A stretch of 44,096 nucleotides of DNA. Origin: a virus. Position 1 is the first letter of the stretch. Each line of letters starts with the position of its first letter. Below are positions 17,501-26,873 of the stretch, piece after piece. The notes below the pieces were generated by a model that was not told the origin of the DNA, ran no database searches, and saw only the letters and a list, made by a program, of their open reading frames with translations. The position numbers and the translations under genes are program-made. Where the stretch lies: IMG/VR virus record IMGVR_UViG_3300049739_000221, positions 1-44,096 of that record; one strand, written 5' to 3'.

Positions 17501-18379
17501 TGGAGCCTCGAAGTTAAATACTGCACTTCCAGTAGCATCTCCATTACTAGAAACAACAATTGTAGTAGCATCAAGAACTTGACTTACAGTAATGTCTCCA
17601 GCAATTGGTGCTGCTAAGTTACCAGTTCCTGATACTTTTGTTACAATGAATCCTTCAAGAATTCCAGTCGTATCTGCAACTGTAAGTTCATTAGACTCAT
17701 CAGTAACTGTTGCTGTAATATTATTGACACCAGTTGGAAGAGTTAAAACATCATTAAGTTGATAGTTTCCATCTCCATAATCAGTAATTGATGTAGAACT
17801 AAATCCAGTAGATCCCGCATCATATTCAATTGTTACAACAACATCAGCACCGTTCCCGCCCTGTAATGATACATTAGAAAAATTTGATCCACCAGTTCCT
17901 CCAGCAGAATCTGGTGCAGTGTATCCAGATCCTCCTATTGTAGATCCATCAAATTCAGAAACGGTAAGGTTTAAAGATCCTGCTTGACCAGTTCCACCAA
18001 TGACTGCAATATTCTGAAATGCTCCAGGATCGTAGTCTTGACCAGCAGCAGTGATTTGTAATCCCCCAGTTTCAAGAACATTTTTCTGGAGAATAACATT
18101 CCTGTAATACAGGGAAGATTCATTTTGTATCTGGTGGAGTTTCTTTCCATCAGATACAAATGCTAGTGTCTTTGTTCCTGGTCTAAAGATACCAACAGAT
18201 GTGTCATTAACAAAAGAAAGCGATGGTTCCGTTCTGGTTCCATCACCCAACCTTAGAAGACCTGTAGATAAATCACTTCCACCACCACCAATAGCAAACA
18301 AATCTGCTGCTACTTGGTTAATAGTTTGTCGTTGCTTCTCAAATGTGTCTGATTTAGCTACGTTTCTAAGAATTGCCAT
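14543..18379 (-). CDS. Fibre-like virion protein (1278 aa) with a split cupredoxin-like domain
   Basis: 1278 aa. Residues about 60-100 hold EPSLSFVNDTSVGIFRPGT and LAFVSDG, a common fibre-base motif. Residues about 428-600 resemble a cupredoxin: strand NLSLFVKNTYKFDYS, then H463 in AGSHPFRFS, then C581-x2-H584-x2-M587 in LYYYCAQHPNMAG, the amicyanin-like spacing of a type-1 copper site. About 75 residues lie inserted between the His and Cys strands, and they resemble another unit at residues 226-300. Two copies of a 'RP..G.IRYNT..QYEGY..W..LGG' module lie at about 765-850 and 985-1067, separated by a YEVTVAGVTATDGNAPTHTSG unit. The C-terminus (MEFSVIDNGTDIFYNEYGS) looks like a distal tip. It overlaps the 60-aa gene by 14 bases. 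Copper binding is predicted, not shown. Confidence 0.8.
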   Translation of the reverse strand: MAILRNVAKSDTFEKQRQTINQVAADLFAIGGGGSDLSTGLLRLGDGTRTEPSLSFVNDTSVGIFRPGTKTLAFVSDGKKLHQIQNESSLYYRNVILQKNVLETGGLQITAAGQDYDPGAFQNIAVIGGTGQAGSLNLTVSEFDGSTIGGSGYTAPDSAGGTGGSNFSNVSLQGGNGADVVVTIEYDAGSTGFSSTSITDYGDGNYQLNDVLTLPTGVNNITATVTDESNELTVADTTGILEGFIVTKVSGTGNLAAPIAGDITVSQVLDATTIVVSSNGDATGSAVFNFEAPWGTGTGYSYTIDKLGVVTNVSVNQEGEGYSIDDNLTVFNLDLTNPIEYIVDIEGLIKATFTTAVPAGTFVSGTSYNFSRADPFGGAPTTIAAVAEEVVTSGGSITLVTFSVGGTDSLSGDDTIGGLTIDTTENVNRYTIDTGDGVPTRYPNLSLFVKNTYKFDYSAAGSHPFRFSIHPLGTHNTIEDNVTLTEGVSTVTLTDASSVLPGMTVERGEGGAITDTGDVAPATTVVSINGNIITLSDAATASGTSPILIKGVEYDGAEVVYENDYTTIQPTDATPTLYYYCAQHPNMAGADATTGQITIDTNNPKTFGSGLNILVTSIVSTDNITLDVSSGNVNAISVATETADITTVNSTDVFANNFTASVEVNTNTITSPGGLLLQSTGLTSPVNIKGQKISFVPPSENAIALLEVTTDTGDLTTTGTIKTTGTINSSDILKIENANIFTTGTNDVTLTPAPNRVVKVDAVTALIIPAGNTGARPGVGIVENGAIRYNTQTTQYEGYSSATSSWSSLGGIRDLDGNTYVTAEESVGANDDTFYFYNGNSNTLKITPTKFKFEELKQIASLNTSAPVYTEWTSNTPVSLGSYLKHRNNIYEVTVAGVTATDGNAPTHTSGALPNNTSELTYSTTAVSNLLFQEINEVQIDPFGDTYLTISGDLRLRNNVISTDINDLKLQPNAGKKVIVDATSTLVLPVGNNDERGAPATGSVRFNTSSSQFEGYDDNGNWGSLGGVKDVDQNTYIIPETSPGANENILYFYNDNTNTMQLSTASLDLTNIDTITSINNTSLALEFTRLTVDNNEFVLDNTVSDRTFIYNTRQYLQFGMSGGLTVDPILTIEDTGDIFYNTAFGTGNEENLKILNNDLTEFEIKDYKVLTSTFDLVKGTSENGSALLYNKTDHKGCKVLVFMENALSAKSSMMEFSVIDNGTDIFYNEYGSLNSNEDGATAEFDFDIEGNARISLTLTSDHSTNDTIKFTVVSQIVK

Positions 18380-18548
18380 TGCGTGCTATCTCTTTTAAGA
18401 GTTGTTTTATTTCAGATAATTCTGCCTTCAAAGTATTTATGTCATTTATGGCAGTGTGCAGAACCTTTGTTGGAGGTTTCTCATTGCTAACGATAGCCCC
18501 AGTATTGGGGTCTCGATATAAGTTTTCGTGTCCTTCGACTTTTATCAT
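18366..18548 (-). CDS. Small conserved cyanophage protein with C-terminal coiled coil (60 aa)
   Basis: 60 aa: an N-terminal block MIKVEGHENLYRDPNTGAIV followed by a helical, heptad-like tail (INDINTLKAELSEIKQLLKEI). I recognise the N-terminal pattern as recurrent in small genes among structural genes of cyanophages. The start ATG overlaps the TGA of the 2757-aa gene (ATGA), and its end overlaps the start of the 1278-aa gene by 14 bases, a translationally coupled chain. A likely assembly, connector or chaperone role for the two large flanking proteins is inferred only from position and coiled coil. Confidence 0.8.
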   Translation of the reverse strand: MIKVEGHENLYRDPNTGAIVSNEKPPTKVLHTAINDINTLKAELSEIKQLLKEIARNGNS

Positions 18549-21500
18549 GTCGATGATACTACTCTAATGTCTTGAACCTTAGGAACGTAAGACGGATCAT
18601 CAGTCTTCATCGAAATCTTAACTCCGAATGAAGTGAACTCATCTAGGTTGTCAATACTAAATCTAAACTCTTGATAGGCAGATTGTTCTTCCTTCTGAGC
18701 AGAGATTGTATTTTGTGGTGTAGCAAGTTTAGGAGTATCCTCAAATCCAGTTCCATTAAAGAACTGCCATTCAATATCTTCAAACTTCTTCTGGATAGAA
18801 GTAGTCTTAGTCTTGTATGCGAGTTGAATATTCTCGCTATTGGTTACGTTTGCAGTGATGATAACATCAATTGCAGTTGCACCTTGAGTAAGACTAATTT
18901 CTTTAGTAACATACTTAGCAACAGAGGAAGTATCCTTTGCACTATCTTCGGAAACAAAATCTACACCCTCGGAGAATTCCATAGTTTTAATTTCATAATA
19001 TTTCTCATCACCTGCATCTAAGTTTGACCAAGAAACAAGGTCACCAATTCTAAAGATATCAGCAGACTGATCAGCAACTTGCTGAGTTCTGATGAAGGAA
19101 CCAGATTCATTGGTGCTAGCATAATCAGAATTAATTGGTTGCTTATCATTCTCTAGAGTCAGAGTCTGAGAAGGAACATCCCAAATACGGACAGTTCCAT
19201 TGATTAGATTGTCGTAAGTTTTGGTAGGATCAGAAGGATTGATTCCAGTAACTAGTTGACCAAACGAGAAATCAGGATTTACTTTAATTGCACCAGCAGC
19301 ACTTACAACAACTGTGTTATCTTCCAAGGAACCACTTTCTTGCGATTGCAGAGAAAGGAAGAGTTGCTCATTTGCTTTAAAAACATTGTTGTTCTTAACT
19401 TTAACAAAGATAGTATTATCTGAAGTTCTGTATCTAACAACTTCGCCACGAGAACCAGATGCCTCGATATTTTGAGAATCGTTACCAATACCTTCAACAG
19501 TTTGACCAGCGTTAATAACAATTGGATTACTGTTGCTGTCTAGGTTGCCACTTAGAGACAATCTGTATACAGGATAGAACTCAATGACTTGTAATCTCTT
19601 ACCATATCTGTTTTCTTTACCAGAACCATTCTCGATTCTGTTGGAAGATAGTTTGATAGAAGATGTCTTGAGATCAAGGATTGGAGACAGATATGTCTTA
19701 GTAGAAGAAAGTGTTAGTCTGTAGACAAGACTATTACCAAGGTTGTTGAGCAGAGTGTTGATTTCTGATGCAACAACTTTCTGGTTGATAAAGAACTGTT
19801 CTTCGTTAAGGAACGTTCTTTCAAAATCAGCAACAGAGTATGAAGTATAGTTCTGGGTGTTGGAGTCAACAGGAACTACATTAGTTGTCTTGATTGTAGT
19901 ATCAATGTTTGTAGACGGCGACTGAATATAGGAGAACTGTGCAAGAACTCTCTCATACTTCTTATTAGAAGTAATCAATCCACTAGCACCACCACCAAAT
20001 ACTGTGTCTGCTGCTCTGCCAATTCCTGATACACAGAATGTATCGATACCACAGTTAGATACCCTGAACAAAGTAGTATTCAGTGATCCTTGTGTATATC
20101 CAGCAGTAGTCTCTAGATTCTTGAAGAATACATACGACTTATCATCTTCAAAACCATGATTCTTATGGTTGACCTTGATAACATTATTGTTGTTCTTAAA
20201 CAACTCAGACGTTGCATTGGCATTTGCAAATGCAAATGTCTCTAGAGGATTGTTAATCATCTTTTCATAACTAAGCGACTGGTTAGTGATGTCAATGGTT
20301 GCATTAGAAGAGATATCAAACTCAGCACGATACAGAGTAAACTTGATATCTTCAAACAGATCCTCTACCCAAGAACCAGTGTTCTGTGATTTGTAGACAG
20401 AACCAAGTGATGGGTTAGTAGTAACTGTAGTGTTAGTTGCGATTTCAGTCTCACCAAGTTTAGACGCCCAGATTTTGTAGTCCTGAGAATCGGTCTCAAC
20501 AACTAGAGCATACTCAGTATTGTTTTGTAGATATACAGGATAGTCAAAGTGGAATTTGGTTGGAGTTGTAGATGGAACAACGCCAGTAGTATCTGTAGCA
20601 ACGCCCATTCTTACAGCAGGTTCTGTAATCTCGATCTCTGCTTCGATAACTGCTCCGCCGTTACCAATTCCTGTGCCTCTGATAACAATCGAAGGTGGTT
20701 CTGTGTATCCTCTACCAGCAAGAGTGATAGTAGAATCATAGATCAGACCACCAGATACTACAACCGTTCCCGTCGCGTTGCTACCGCCAGGTAGACTTGG
20801 AGACTCAACAGTAATAGTAGCAGTGTCATAGTTATCACCAGCATTAGAAACCTTCAGTGCAGAGACAACACCAGAGTCCTTAGCAATTCTTGCAGTGATC
20901 TCAGTATTGTTTGCATTATTGAATGTAGTGATAGAAGAAATCTTCAGACGCTCGTCAGGAACAAATGCGATGCCGTTATTATTATCAAGAACAATAGTGT
21001 AAACCTGCTCATTGGTCAGGACAATTTCATTGTCTTCTGAGATAGCAAGTTCGTTGTTATTCTTATCAAGAACCTTCAATACAGGACCAGATGCATTACT
21101 AGATTCTCCAGAAATTGTTTCGTCCTTGAGAATGATAACAGTATCTGAAACATATGCTTTCAGGTAAGTGTAAGGTTCAACAACAACCTCAGTTCCAGGA
21201 ACAACATTCTTGCCTGGTTTCTCGGAGTTGACATCAGTCAGGTATACACGAAGAGGAATAGTATCACTCTTAGTGTTAATGAACATATCTACGCCAGTTG
21301 CAAATACACCACCCTCGTAATTCTCAACCTTAAAGGTCTGAGCGAGTGGGTTTGGTTTCTGCTCTTGCTCAGTATTGCTAGAGACCAACTGGGTTCCTTC
21401 ATTTGATTTGAAGTAAGCAGGTTTTGTAGATACAATAGAAGCAGGATTCTCTGGTAGAAGACCAGTTGCGTAGAACTTAGTTTCTGCAAAAGTCTCTACA

Positions 21501-24500
21501 ATTTCTTTATCAGCATTTGTGCTGCTAGATGTAAATCTAAGAGTCTTCTCGCCAGTGGTGATTCTAATTTCTTCAGAATTTGCATCATAAGATACAGTTT
21601 CTTTATCACCTGTCCACTGTGATGCTTGACGTGGTGCCTTACCAGCAGGAATCAGAACGATGCCACTTGCATTACCATTTGCATCAGTGATGATAGGAGC
21701 ATTGAATGTAGACAAAGAGTTACCAGGGATTCCAGTGAATCTGATATCGGGAACAACCCAACGGTTGATCTTCTTACCTTCTAGGAATACAAATACCTCA
21801 GTCTTGGGTTTCAGTCTACGAATGTTAAACTTAACAGGGATGCTACGAGCAAAGTATTGCAGAGAGTTGACAACAGACTTACCACCACTCGTCTTCGTAG
21901 ATACACCCTTAGGAGTTTCGTTGTTCTGTGGACTGATGTTAGAAGAACTTGCAACAGATGCAGCAGTTACTTCTTCTGCAACAATCTCATCATTAGTCTT
22001 AGATAGACCGTTAATATTATAGAAAGATCTCTCAGTTCCATTCCATGTTACTAGGAATGAGTTATACAGACTGCTGAATGCAGAAGAGATATCAGACTTA
22101 GCAAGGAAAGGAACAAACAGGTTAGTATTGTTATCTGTTACGAGAGGAACCGTGTTTCTATCATACCAGGAGTCAACGTTAGGATTAACGGATAGATCAC
22201 CAACATACTGTAGAACAACAAATGGGTTGGGATTGATAGTCTTGGTGGCAAAATTGTTACCAAGTAATCTCTGGTTTGAGAATGGTAGAGAAAGAACACC
22301 ATTATTGTTGACATAACCAGCAACTCTTCTCTGGTCTTCTCTAGTGTTGACTTCCTTAACAAGAAGACTTTCTTCGCTAACCTGTGGTCTTAGAACAGAC
22401 TGTTGAGAGTCCATAGCACAAGCATAGTCATCTGACTTGACATCTCCCTTATGTGTTTCAAAGTTATCAACATAGAAACCAGTCTTAAATCTGTCTAGAC
22501 CGATCTCATCCTTAACTTGCATATTCAATGCTTGCTGCTCAAGGATGCTCAATGATGTGTAATACTCAAGACGTTCGACACGTTGATTGAGTTTACCGAT
22601 ATCCTTCATCGTATAACGCTTGTTCTCAACAGGAACAATTCTTACATCTCTAAAACTATCAGTGTATGCAGGAACATACAGATAGAACAAAGGCATAGAA
22701 TCACTAAGAGTTTCAGGTTTAGATGGGTTCAAGGAAGAGTTGCCTTTCTTGACAATAAAACTACCTTGAGTATTGAGGAATACACCATCAATTCTATCAA
22801 GATACTGATCCTTGTTATACTTAACAGTCCAAGGTAGGTTCAGATCATCGGATGGTGTGCTGGATGGAATACCAGAAGTTGCAGTGAATGATAGATACTC
22901 ATTCTGTGCTAGGAAGGATCCGTCCTGATACCCTGGAAGGATGTTTGTGTTGTCAACCTTAGGTCGGAAGTCAATGACATCCTTCAAGGAGACTAGACCA
23001 CTGACTGAGGAATTAAATGATGGAATCTCAGTTTCAGTAACACCTGCTTCATGCAGATAAGAGTCAATCGTGCAGAAGTCACCTTGTGAATGCTCGAAGT
23101 AATCGAAAGAAATGATCAACTGTCCTGTAGGAGCAGATACTCCTGGTTTTAGAACTAGTCTTGCAGTATCATAGAAGGTATCTCTTTGACCATTGTCGAA
23201 GGTATACCTATCAGTTACATCTGTTCCAGATACTAGGTTACCACCTGCATCAACAGTAGGAGGTGCAGAGACAGAACCTTCATATACATACCTCAATTTG
23301 TATACGTCAGAATAGGAGACGATCTGGATAGTCTCGCCGCCATTCTCCTGTCCTCTAAATGGAACGACATTTGTTCCACCAGATTGAACAATAATTTGCT
23401 TGTTCTCAACAGAAGTCTTAAGTCTTGGTTTTGCTTTAGATACTTGCAGTGTAGCAGTCAACTTCAATGTTGGGAAGTTGATAGAAGGAACAGCAAACGT
23501 AGGATCTCCTACTTCTGGATTAGCAACTCTATTTTCTAGTGCTGCTCTAATTTGGTCAATGTTACCAAAATAGTTTTCTGGGAAGTTAATAGTAACACTA
23601 CCAGCAGTCAGGTTGCTATCGGACTGATCGATAGTTACAAATGAAGGATCGACATATACAACATCACCTTTCTTCAGTGCTCCTGTGAATGGAAGCAGAA
23701 CAGGAGGATCATTAACAGGATCCGCTCCTAGTTCAGAATTGTGAATTGCAACACCAGGATCTAGAACTGTAATCAAGAAGTTCTCTTGAGTAAAATCAGC
23801 AAATCTCTGTGTTCCGAATGGAAGTTGTGCAGCAAATGATATGTTACCACTACCAGAAGATGCAGTAGTAATAAAATCTCTTCTGAAGTAGTAAGTGATC
23901 TTGGAATCTTCAGATGAATCAATCAGTGACTTGATCTGCTTATCTCCTGTTGGGAATACTAGAGTTCCAACTGGATTCTCGATAAGAGGTCTCTGGTTTA
24001 CAACCGATGCATTAACAACATCTGCTAGCAGTGCGCGATCCAAGTAAATTCTTGATCTCTTGACACCATCAGGTCTGGTTGCATACTGGACAACATACTT
24101 GAATACGTCGCCATTGACATCGGAGAATAGAACAGTATCACCTTGAATAAGATTTCTCGATGCATCACCGTTAAAACCATTACACTCAATATACTTGTAT
24201 CCTCTGGTTCCAGAGAATGTAAAATCAGTAATGGCAGTAGTTGTAGTATAACCAGTTCTCTCTAGTTCGATATCAGCAGAGAATTTGTTCTTGCTACCAG
24301 AACCAAAAGCAGAATATAGAGACTTGACGTTCTTAGGTGAGTAAGTATATACTGTATTCCTAAACAGAACAGGAACAATATTTGCTCCGTTCAGTGGAAG
24401 TGGACTAACACCACCAACTTCTACTACAGGTGGTTGTGAGAAGATTTGAGTAACTGCTGTTCTATCTTTGACATATACTCTAGAGATAGCACCAGACCCT

Positions 24501-26818
24501 TGTATTACCATCTCAATGGCACTTCTAGGATACTCTACGCCATCTAGGGAGATGACAGGGTTTCCTACGTTGTAGGAGTCACCACGCTTGACACAGATGA
24601 AGTGAGAAACGGTATTCTCTACAGCAATCTTAAGTGTTCCACCATCTTCTCCTAGGATAGTCTCTCCAGGTGAAAATACACCAGTCACCATAGTGACGAA
24701 TAATTTATTGATAGATGAGTAGGTTGCAGACGTGCCGCCTTCAATAACAGCAACTGCTCCACTAACAGCACCATAGATATACTTGCCAGGAATGAACTCA
24801 GTTCCTGTAATAGTCTCTTCTAGAAGAATGCGAGTGAAGAACTCAGGAGCAAAGAACGAGAAGTCAAAGATGGAGTTATACTTTTCAACACCACCAGTCA
24901 GTTTTCCTTTAGATACAATCTTATCAGTATCTTTATTGAAACCAGGACTTACTTCTTTAAGTGCAATGTTCTTTGGTTTTGCTAGTCCTACAATAGGAGT
25001 GATGGATTCGTTGTAATCTCTAATTACAAACAGAGGAGAGTTTCTTGTCTGAACCTCAACTTCAGTTTTATAGAGTTCACGAACAAGATTGATAGAATCT
25101 GTCAGATCATAATCAAGTAAGAATACATCTAGTTCACCACGATTACCTTTAACAGTCAGTTCGAGATATGTCGCTGCACCTGTTCCATCAATTTCAGGTC
25201 TCCTTACTTTAGAGAAAGAAAGAACATCAACGTATGAATAGGTATTAGTGTTACCAGAGTCAGAACGAGTCTTGATGAACCACAGTTTGGAGATAGTAGA
25301 CTCTAGTAGAGCATCAGTAAAACTATCTGAATTAAAAGCAGGGTCCTCAATAGAACAGTAGATAGTCTTAATACCATCAGCTACTTCATATCCTAGACCA
25401 CGACGATCAATAGTCTGCTTGACATCACTATCTGCTTCGGTATCATTCAGACCTACAGTGCCGTCATTGTATACAGAGTTCAAGAATACGGTTGGATATG
25501 CATTCAGTTCTGCACCTTCTGAGTTTAGAGGTGTAGTGCCATATACGTTGGTAATGAAGAATGAAGTCAGACCAGATGTTTTGAGAGTTTGATTTTCTCT
25601 CTTTAGTGAATCTCTTGCCTTATCAATTTCAATATACTTGGTCTCTTTGTTCTTGACCTCGTAACCTTTGATGTATGCTTTACCACTACCAATGGTTCCT
25701 ACCAACTTTGCTTCAGCAACGTTGGGGTTTAGACCATTGACAAGACCTGCATCATCCTTGGAATAGAATCCAAGGTTGTCATTTTGCTGATAGTATTCTC
25801 TAACTTGCAGAGGGAATGGTTCTACAACATAGTCGCCAGACTCATCAAAAGTCTTTCTAGCGAGTGCTGCTTCAACCAAAGAGAAATCATTTGCTTTGAG
25901 TTGCTTCTGAATGACACCACTCTTAACGAGTAAAAGTTGGATGAAGTTTCTATCAGTTAAAGCAAAGTAGTCATACTTAACTAGTTGAAGATCAATCTTG
26001 AGACGATGTGCTCCAGGGGCAGAGAAGTTCGAGAAACCTCTTGCATTGTCATATAGAGATGAATCTTGCTCTGGTGTTACCAGACTTTCAGAAATTGTAA
26101 AACCAACCTTAGCAGAAGGTTGATCATAGTATTTGTTAACAATGAGCAGCTGCTCAGAATTTCTCACAAAGTATCCATTAACAAAATAGATGCCTTCCTC
26201 TACCTTAACGGCAGAAGAATAACCCATCGCAGGACTGTCTAGGAAAGACTCTACGCCTGTATCAGGATCGGTTACAGTAACAGATGTAGGCAGAGAGACC
26301 CCATCGGTGCCGACGACCAACAGAGGAGAGTTGACGCCCCCAACAACCTCCAATGTTTCGCCTTGGCGGAATCTCTCTTCATCGCCAGATGAACCACTAT
26401 CCAGATAGTTAACGTAGATAGTGTCAGATTCTGTATCCGAACCATATTCTGTCGCTACAACAGTAGCAACAACACTTGAAGAAATACCTTCAACCTTCAG
26501 ACCGACAAGGGTCTTGATATCATACTTTTGATACGTAATGTTACCATCGTCATCAGAAATTGCTACTTCAGATACCGATGACAACTTAACAAAATTAAGT
26601 CTTGTGTTGAGACCTACTTCTCCAGGCACAACAAGATCGCCTTGCTTGAAGACGTTCCTACCGAAATTTTCTAATTGAGTCTGCAGAACAGACTGGAGAG
26701 TGGTTAACTCTCTAGCCTGAACTGCATACCCTGGTCTGAATAGAACCTTATAGAAATTTTTCTGTGGGTCAAAGTCTTCAAAGTAAGGCGATGCGTTTAA
26801 GTTAGTATTCTGGGGCAT
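18545..26818 (-). CDS. Giant DUF4815-type virion structural protein (2757 aa)
   Basis: 2757 aa. The first 75 residues (NLNASPYFEDFDPQKNFYKV, FRPGYAVQARELTTLQSVLQ, NFGRNVFKQGDLVVPG) match the opening of DUF4815 tail/baseplate proteins found in many T4-like marine phages. A later segment near residue 1820 (NPLAQTFKVENYEGGVFATG) is also typical. Around residues 1990-2070 are two units of the shared GY module (AGDNYDTATITV, AGRGYTEPPSIVI). No enzyme motif was seen. It lies between the gp8-like gene and the smaller fibre genes, so a peripheral baseplate or fibre-anchoring role is likely but unproven. An inverted repeat with a CTAAATAA element in its loop precedes it. Confidence 0.8.
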   Translation of the reverse strand: MPQNTNLNASPYFEDFDPQKNFYKVLFRPGYAVQARELTTLQSVLQTQLENFGRNVFKQGDLVVPGEVGLNTRLNFVKLSSVSEVAISDDDGNITYQKYDIKTLVGLKVEGISSSVVATVVATEYGSDTESDTIYVNYLDSGSSGDEERFRQGETLEVVGGVNSPLLVVGTDGVSLPTSVTVTDPDTGVESFLDSPAMGYSSAVKVEEGIYFVNGYFVRNSEQLLIVNKYYDQPSAKVGFTISESLVTPEQDSSLYDNARGFSNFSAPGAHRLKIDLQLVKYDYFALTDRNFIQLLLVKSGVIQKQLKANDFSLVEAALARKTFDESGDYVVEPFPLQVREYYQQNDNLGFYSKDDAGLVNGLNPNVAEAKLVGTIGSGKAYIKGYEVKNKETKYIEIDKARDSLKRENQTLKTSGLTSFFITNVYGTTPLNSEGAELNAYPTVFLNSVYNDGTVGLNDTEADSDVKQTIDRRGLGYEVADGIKTIYCSIEDPAFNSDSFTDALLESTISKLWFIKTRSDSGNTNTYSYVDVLSFSKVRRPEIDGTGAATYLELTVKGNRGELDVFLLDYDLTDSINLVRELYKTEVEVQTRNSPLFVIRDYNESITPIVGLAKPKNIALKEVSPGFNKDTDKIVSKGKLTGGVEKYNSIFDFSFFAPEFFTRILLEETITGTEFIPGKYIYGAVSGAVAVIEGGTSATYSSINKLFVTMVTGVFSPGETILGEDGGTLKIAVENTVSHFICVKRGDSYNVGNPVISLDGVEYPRSAIEMVIQGSGAISRVYVKDRTAVTQIFSQPPVVEVGGVSPLPLNGANIVPVLFRNTVYTYSPKNVKSLYSAFGSGSKNKFSADIELERTGYTTTTAITDFTFSGTRGYKYIECNGFNGDASRNLIQGDTVLFSDVNGDVFKYVVQYATRPDGVKRSRIYLDRALLADVVNASVVNQRPLIENPVGTLVFPTGDKQIKSLIDSSEDSKITYYFRRDFITTASSGSGNISFAAQLPFGTQRFADFTQENFLITVLDPGVAIHNSELGADPVNDPPVLLPFTGALKKGDVVYVDPSFVTIDQSDSNLTAGSVTINFPENYFGNIDQIRAALENRVANPEVGDPTFAVPSINFPTLKLTATLQVSKAKPRLKTSVENKQIIVQSGGTNVVPFRGQENGGETIQIVSYSDVYKLRYVYEGSVSAPPTVDAGGNLVSGTDVTDRYTFDNGQRDTFYDTARLVLKPGVSAPTGQLIISFDYFEHSQGDFCTIDSYLHEAGVTETEIPSFNSSVSGLVSLKDVIDFRPKVDNTNILPGYQDGSFLAQNEYLSFTATSGIPSSTPSDDLNLPWTVKYNKDQYLDRIDGVFLNTQGSFIVKKGNSSLNPSKPETLSDSMPLFYLYVPAYTDSFRDVRIVPVENKRYTMKDIGKLNQRVERLEYYTSLSILEQQALNMQVKDEIGLDRFKTGFYVDNFETHKGDVKSDDYACAMDSQQSVLRPQVSEESLLVKEVNTREDQRRVAGYVNNNGVLSLPFSNQRLLGNNFATKTINPNPFVVLQYVGDLSVNPNVDSWYDRNTVPLVTDNNTNLFVPFLAKSDISSAFSSLYNSFLVTWNGTERSFYNINGLSKTNDEIVAEEVTAASVASSSNISPQNNETPKGVSTKTSGGKSVVNSLQYFARSIPVKFNIRRLKPKTEVFVFLEGKKINRWVVPDIRFTGIPGNSLSTFNAPIITDANGNASGIVLIPAGKAPRQASQWTGDKETVSYDANSEEIRITTGEKTLRFTSSSTNADKEIVETFAETKFYATGLLPENPASIVSTKPAYFKSNEGTQLVSSNTEQEQKPNPLAQTFKVENYEGGVFATGVDMFINTKSDTIPLRVYLTDVNSEKPGKNVVPGTEVVVEPYTYLKAYVSDTVIILKDETISGESSNASGPVLKVLDKNNNELAISEDNEIVLTNEQVYTIVLDNNNGIAFVPDERLKISSITTFNNANNTEITARIAKDSGVVSALKVSNAGDNYDTATITVESPSLPGGSNATGTVVVSGGLIYDSTITLAGRGYTEPPSIVIRGTGIGNGGAVIEAEIEITEPAVRMGVATDTTGVVPSTTPTKFHFDYPVYLQNNTEYALVVETDSQDYKIWASKLGETEIATNTTVTTNPSLGSVYKSQNTGSWVEDLFEDIKFTLYRAEFDISSNATIDITNQSLSYEKMINNPLETFAFANANATSELFKNNNNVIKVNHKNHGFEDDKSYVFFKNLETTAGYTQGSLNTTLFRVSNCGIDTFCVSGIGRAADTVFGGGASGLITSNKKYERVLAQFSYIQSPSTNIDTTIKTTNVVPVDSNTQNYTSYSVADFERTFLNEEQFFINQKVVASEINTLLNNLGNSLVYRLTLSSTKTYLSPILDLKTSSIKLSSNRIENGSGKENRYGKRLQVIEFYPVYRLSLSGNLDSNSNPIVINAGQTVEGIGNDSQNIEASGSRGEVVRYRTSDNTIFVKVKNNNVFKANEQLFLSLQSQESGSLEDNTVVVSAAGAIKVNPDFSFGQLVTGINPSDPTKTYDNLINGTVRIWDVPSQTLTLENDKQPINSDYASTNESGSFIRTQQVADQSADIFRIGDLVSWSNLDAGDEKYYEIKTMEFSEGVDFVSEDSAKDTSSVAKYVTKEISLTQGATAIDVIITANVTNSENIQLAYKTKTTSIQKKFEDIEWQFFNGTGFEDTPKLATPQNTISAQKEEQSAYQEFRFSIDNLDEFTSFGVKISMKTDDPSYVPKVQDIRVVSST

Positions 26819-26841
26819 TGTGTATTACTAACGTTCTGATT

Positions 26842-26869
26842 TTCCTAACCTTATTTAGGAGGTTAGGAA
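26842..26869. repeat. 9-bp inverted repeat enclosing a late promoter element
   Basis: TTCCTAACC (26842-26850) and GGTTAGGAA (26861-26869) are perfectly complementary arms around a 10-base loop that contains CTAAATAA on the minus strand. No T-run follows on the minus strand, so it does not look like an intrinsic terminator. It fills the gap between the gp8-like stop and the 2757-aa start. Confidence 0.8.
26851..26858 (-). promoter_or_regulatory. Candidate late promoter element CTAAATAA in hairpin loop
   Basis: Minus strand TCCTAAATAAGG, 33 bases upstream of the 2757-aa start. It shares CTAAATAAGG with the element upstream of the 3494-aa gene. Spacing is like that of the TATAAATA element before the gp8-like gene (35 bases). 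Confidence 0.5.
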
Positions 26870-26873
26870 TGGA

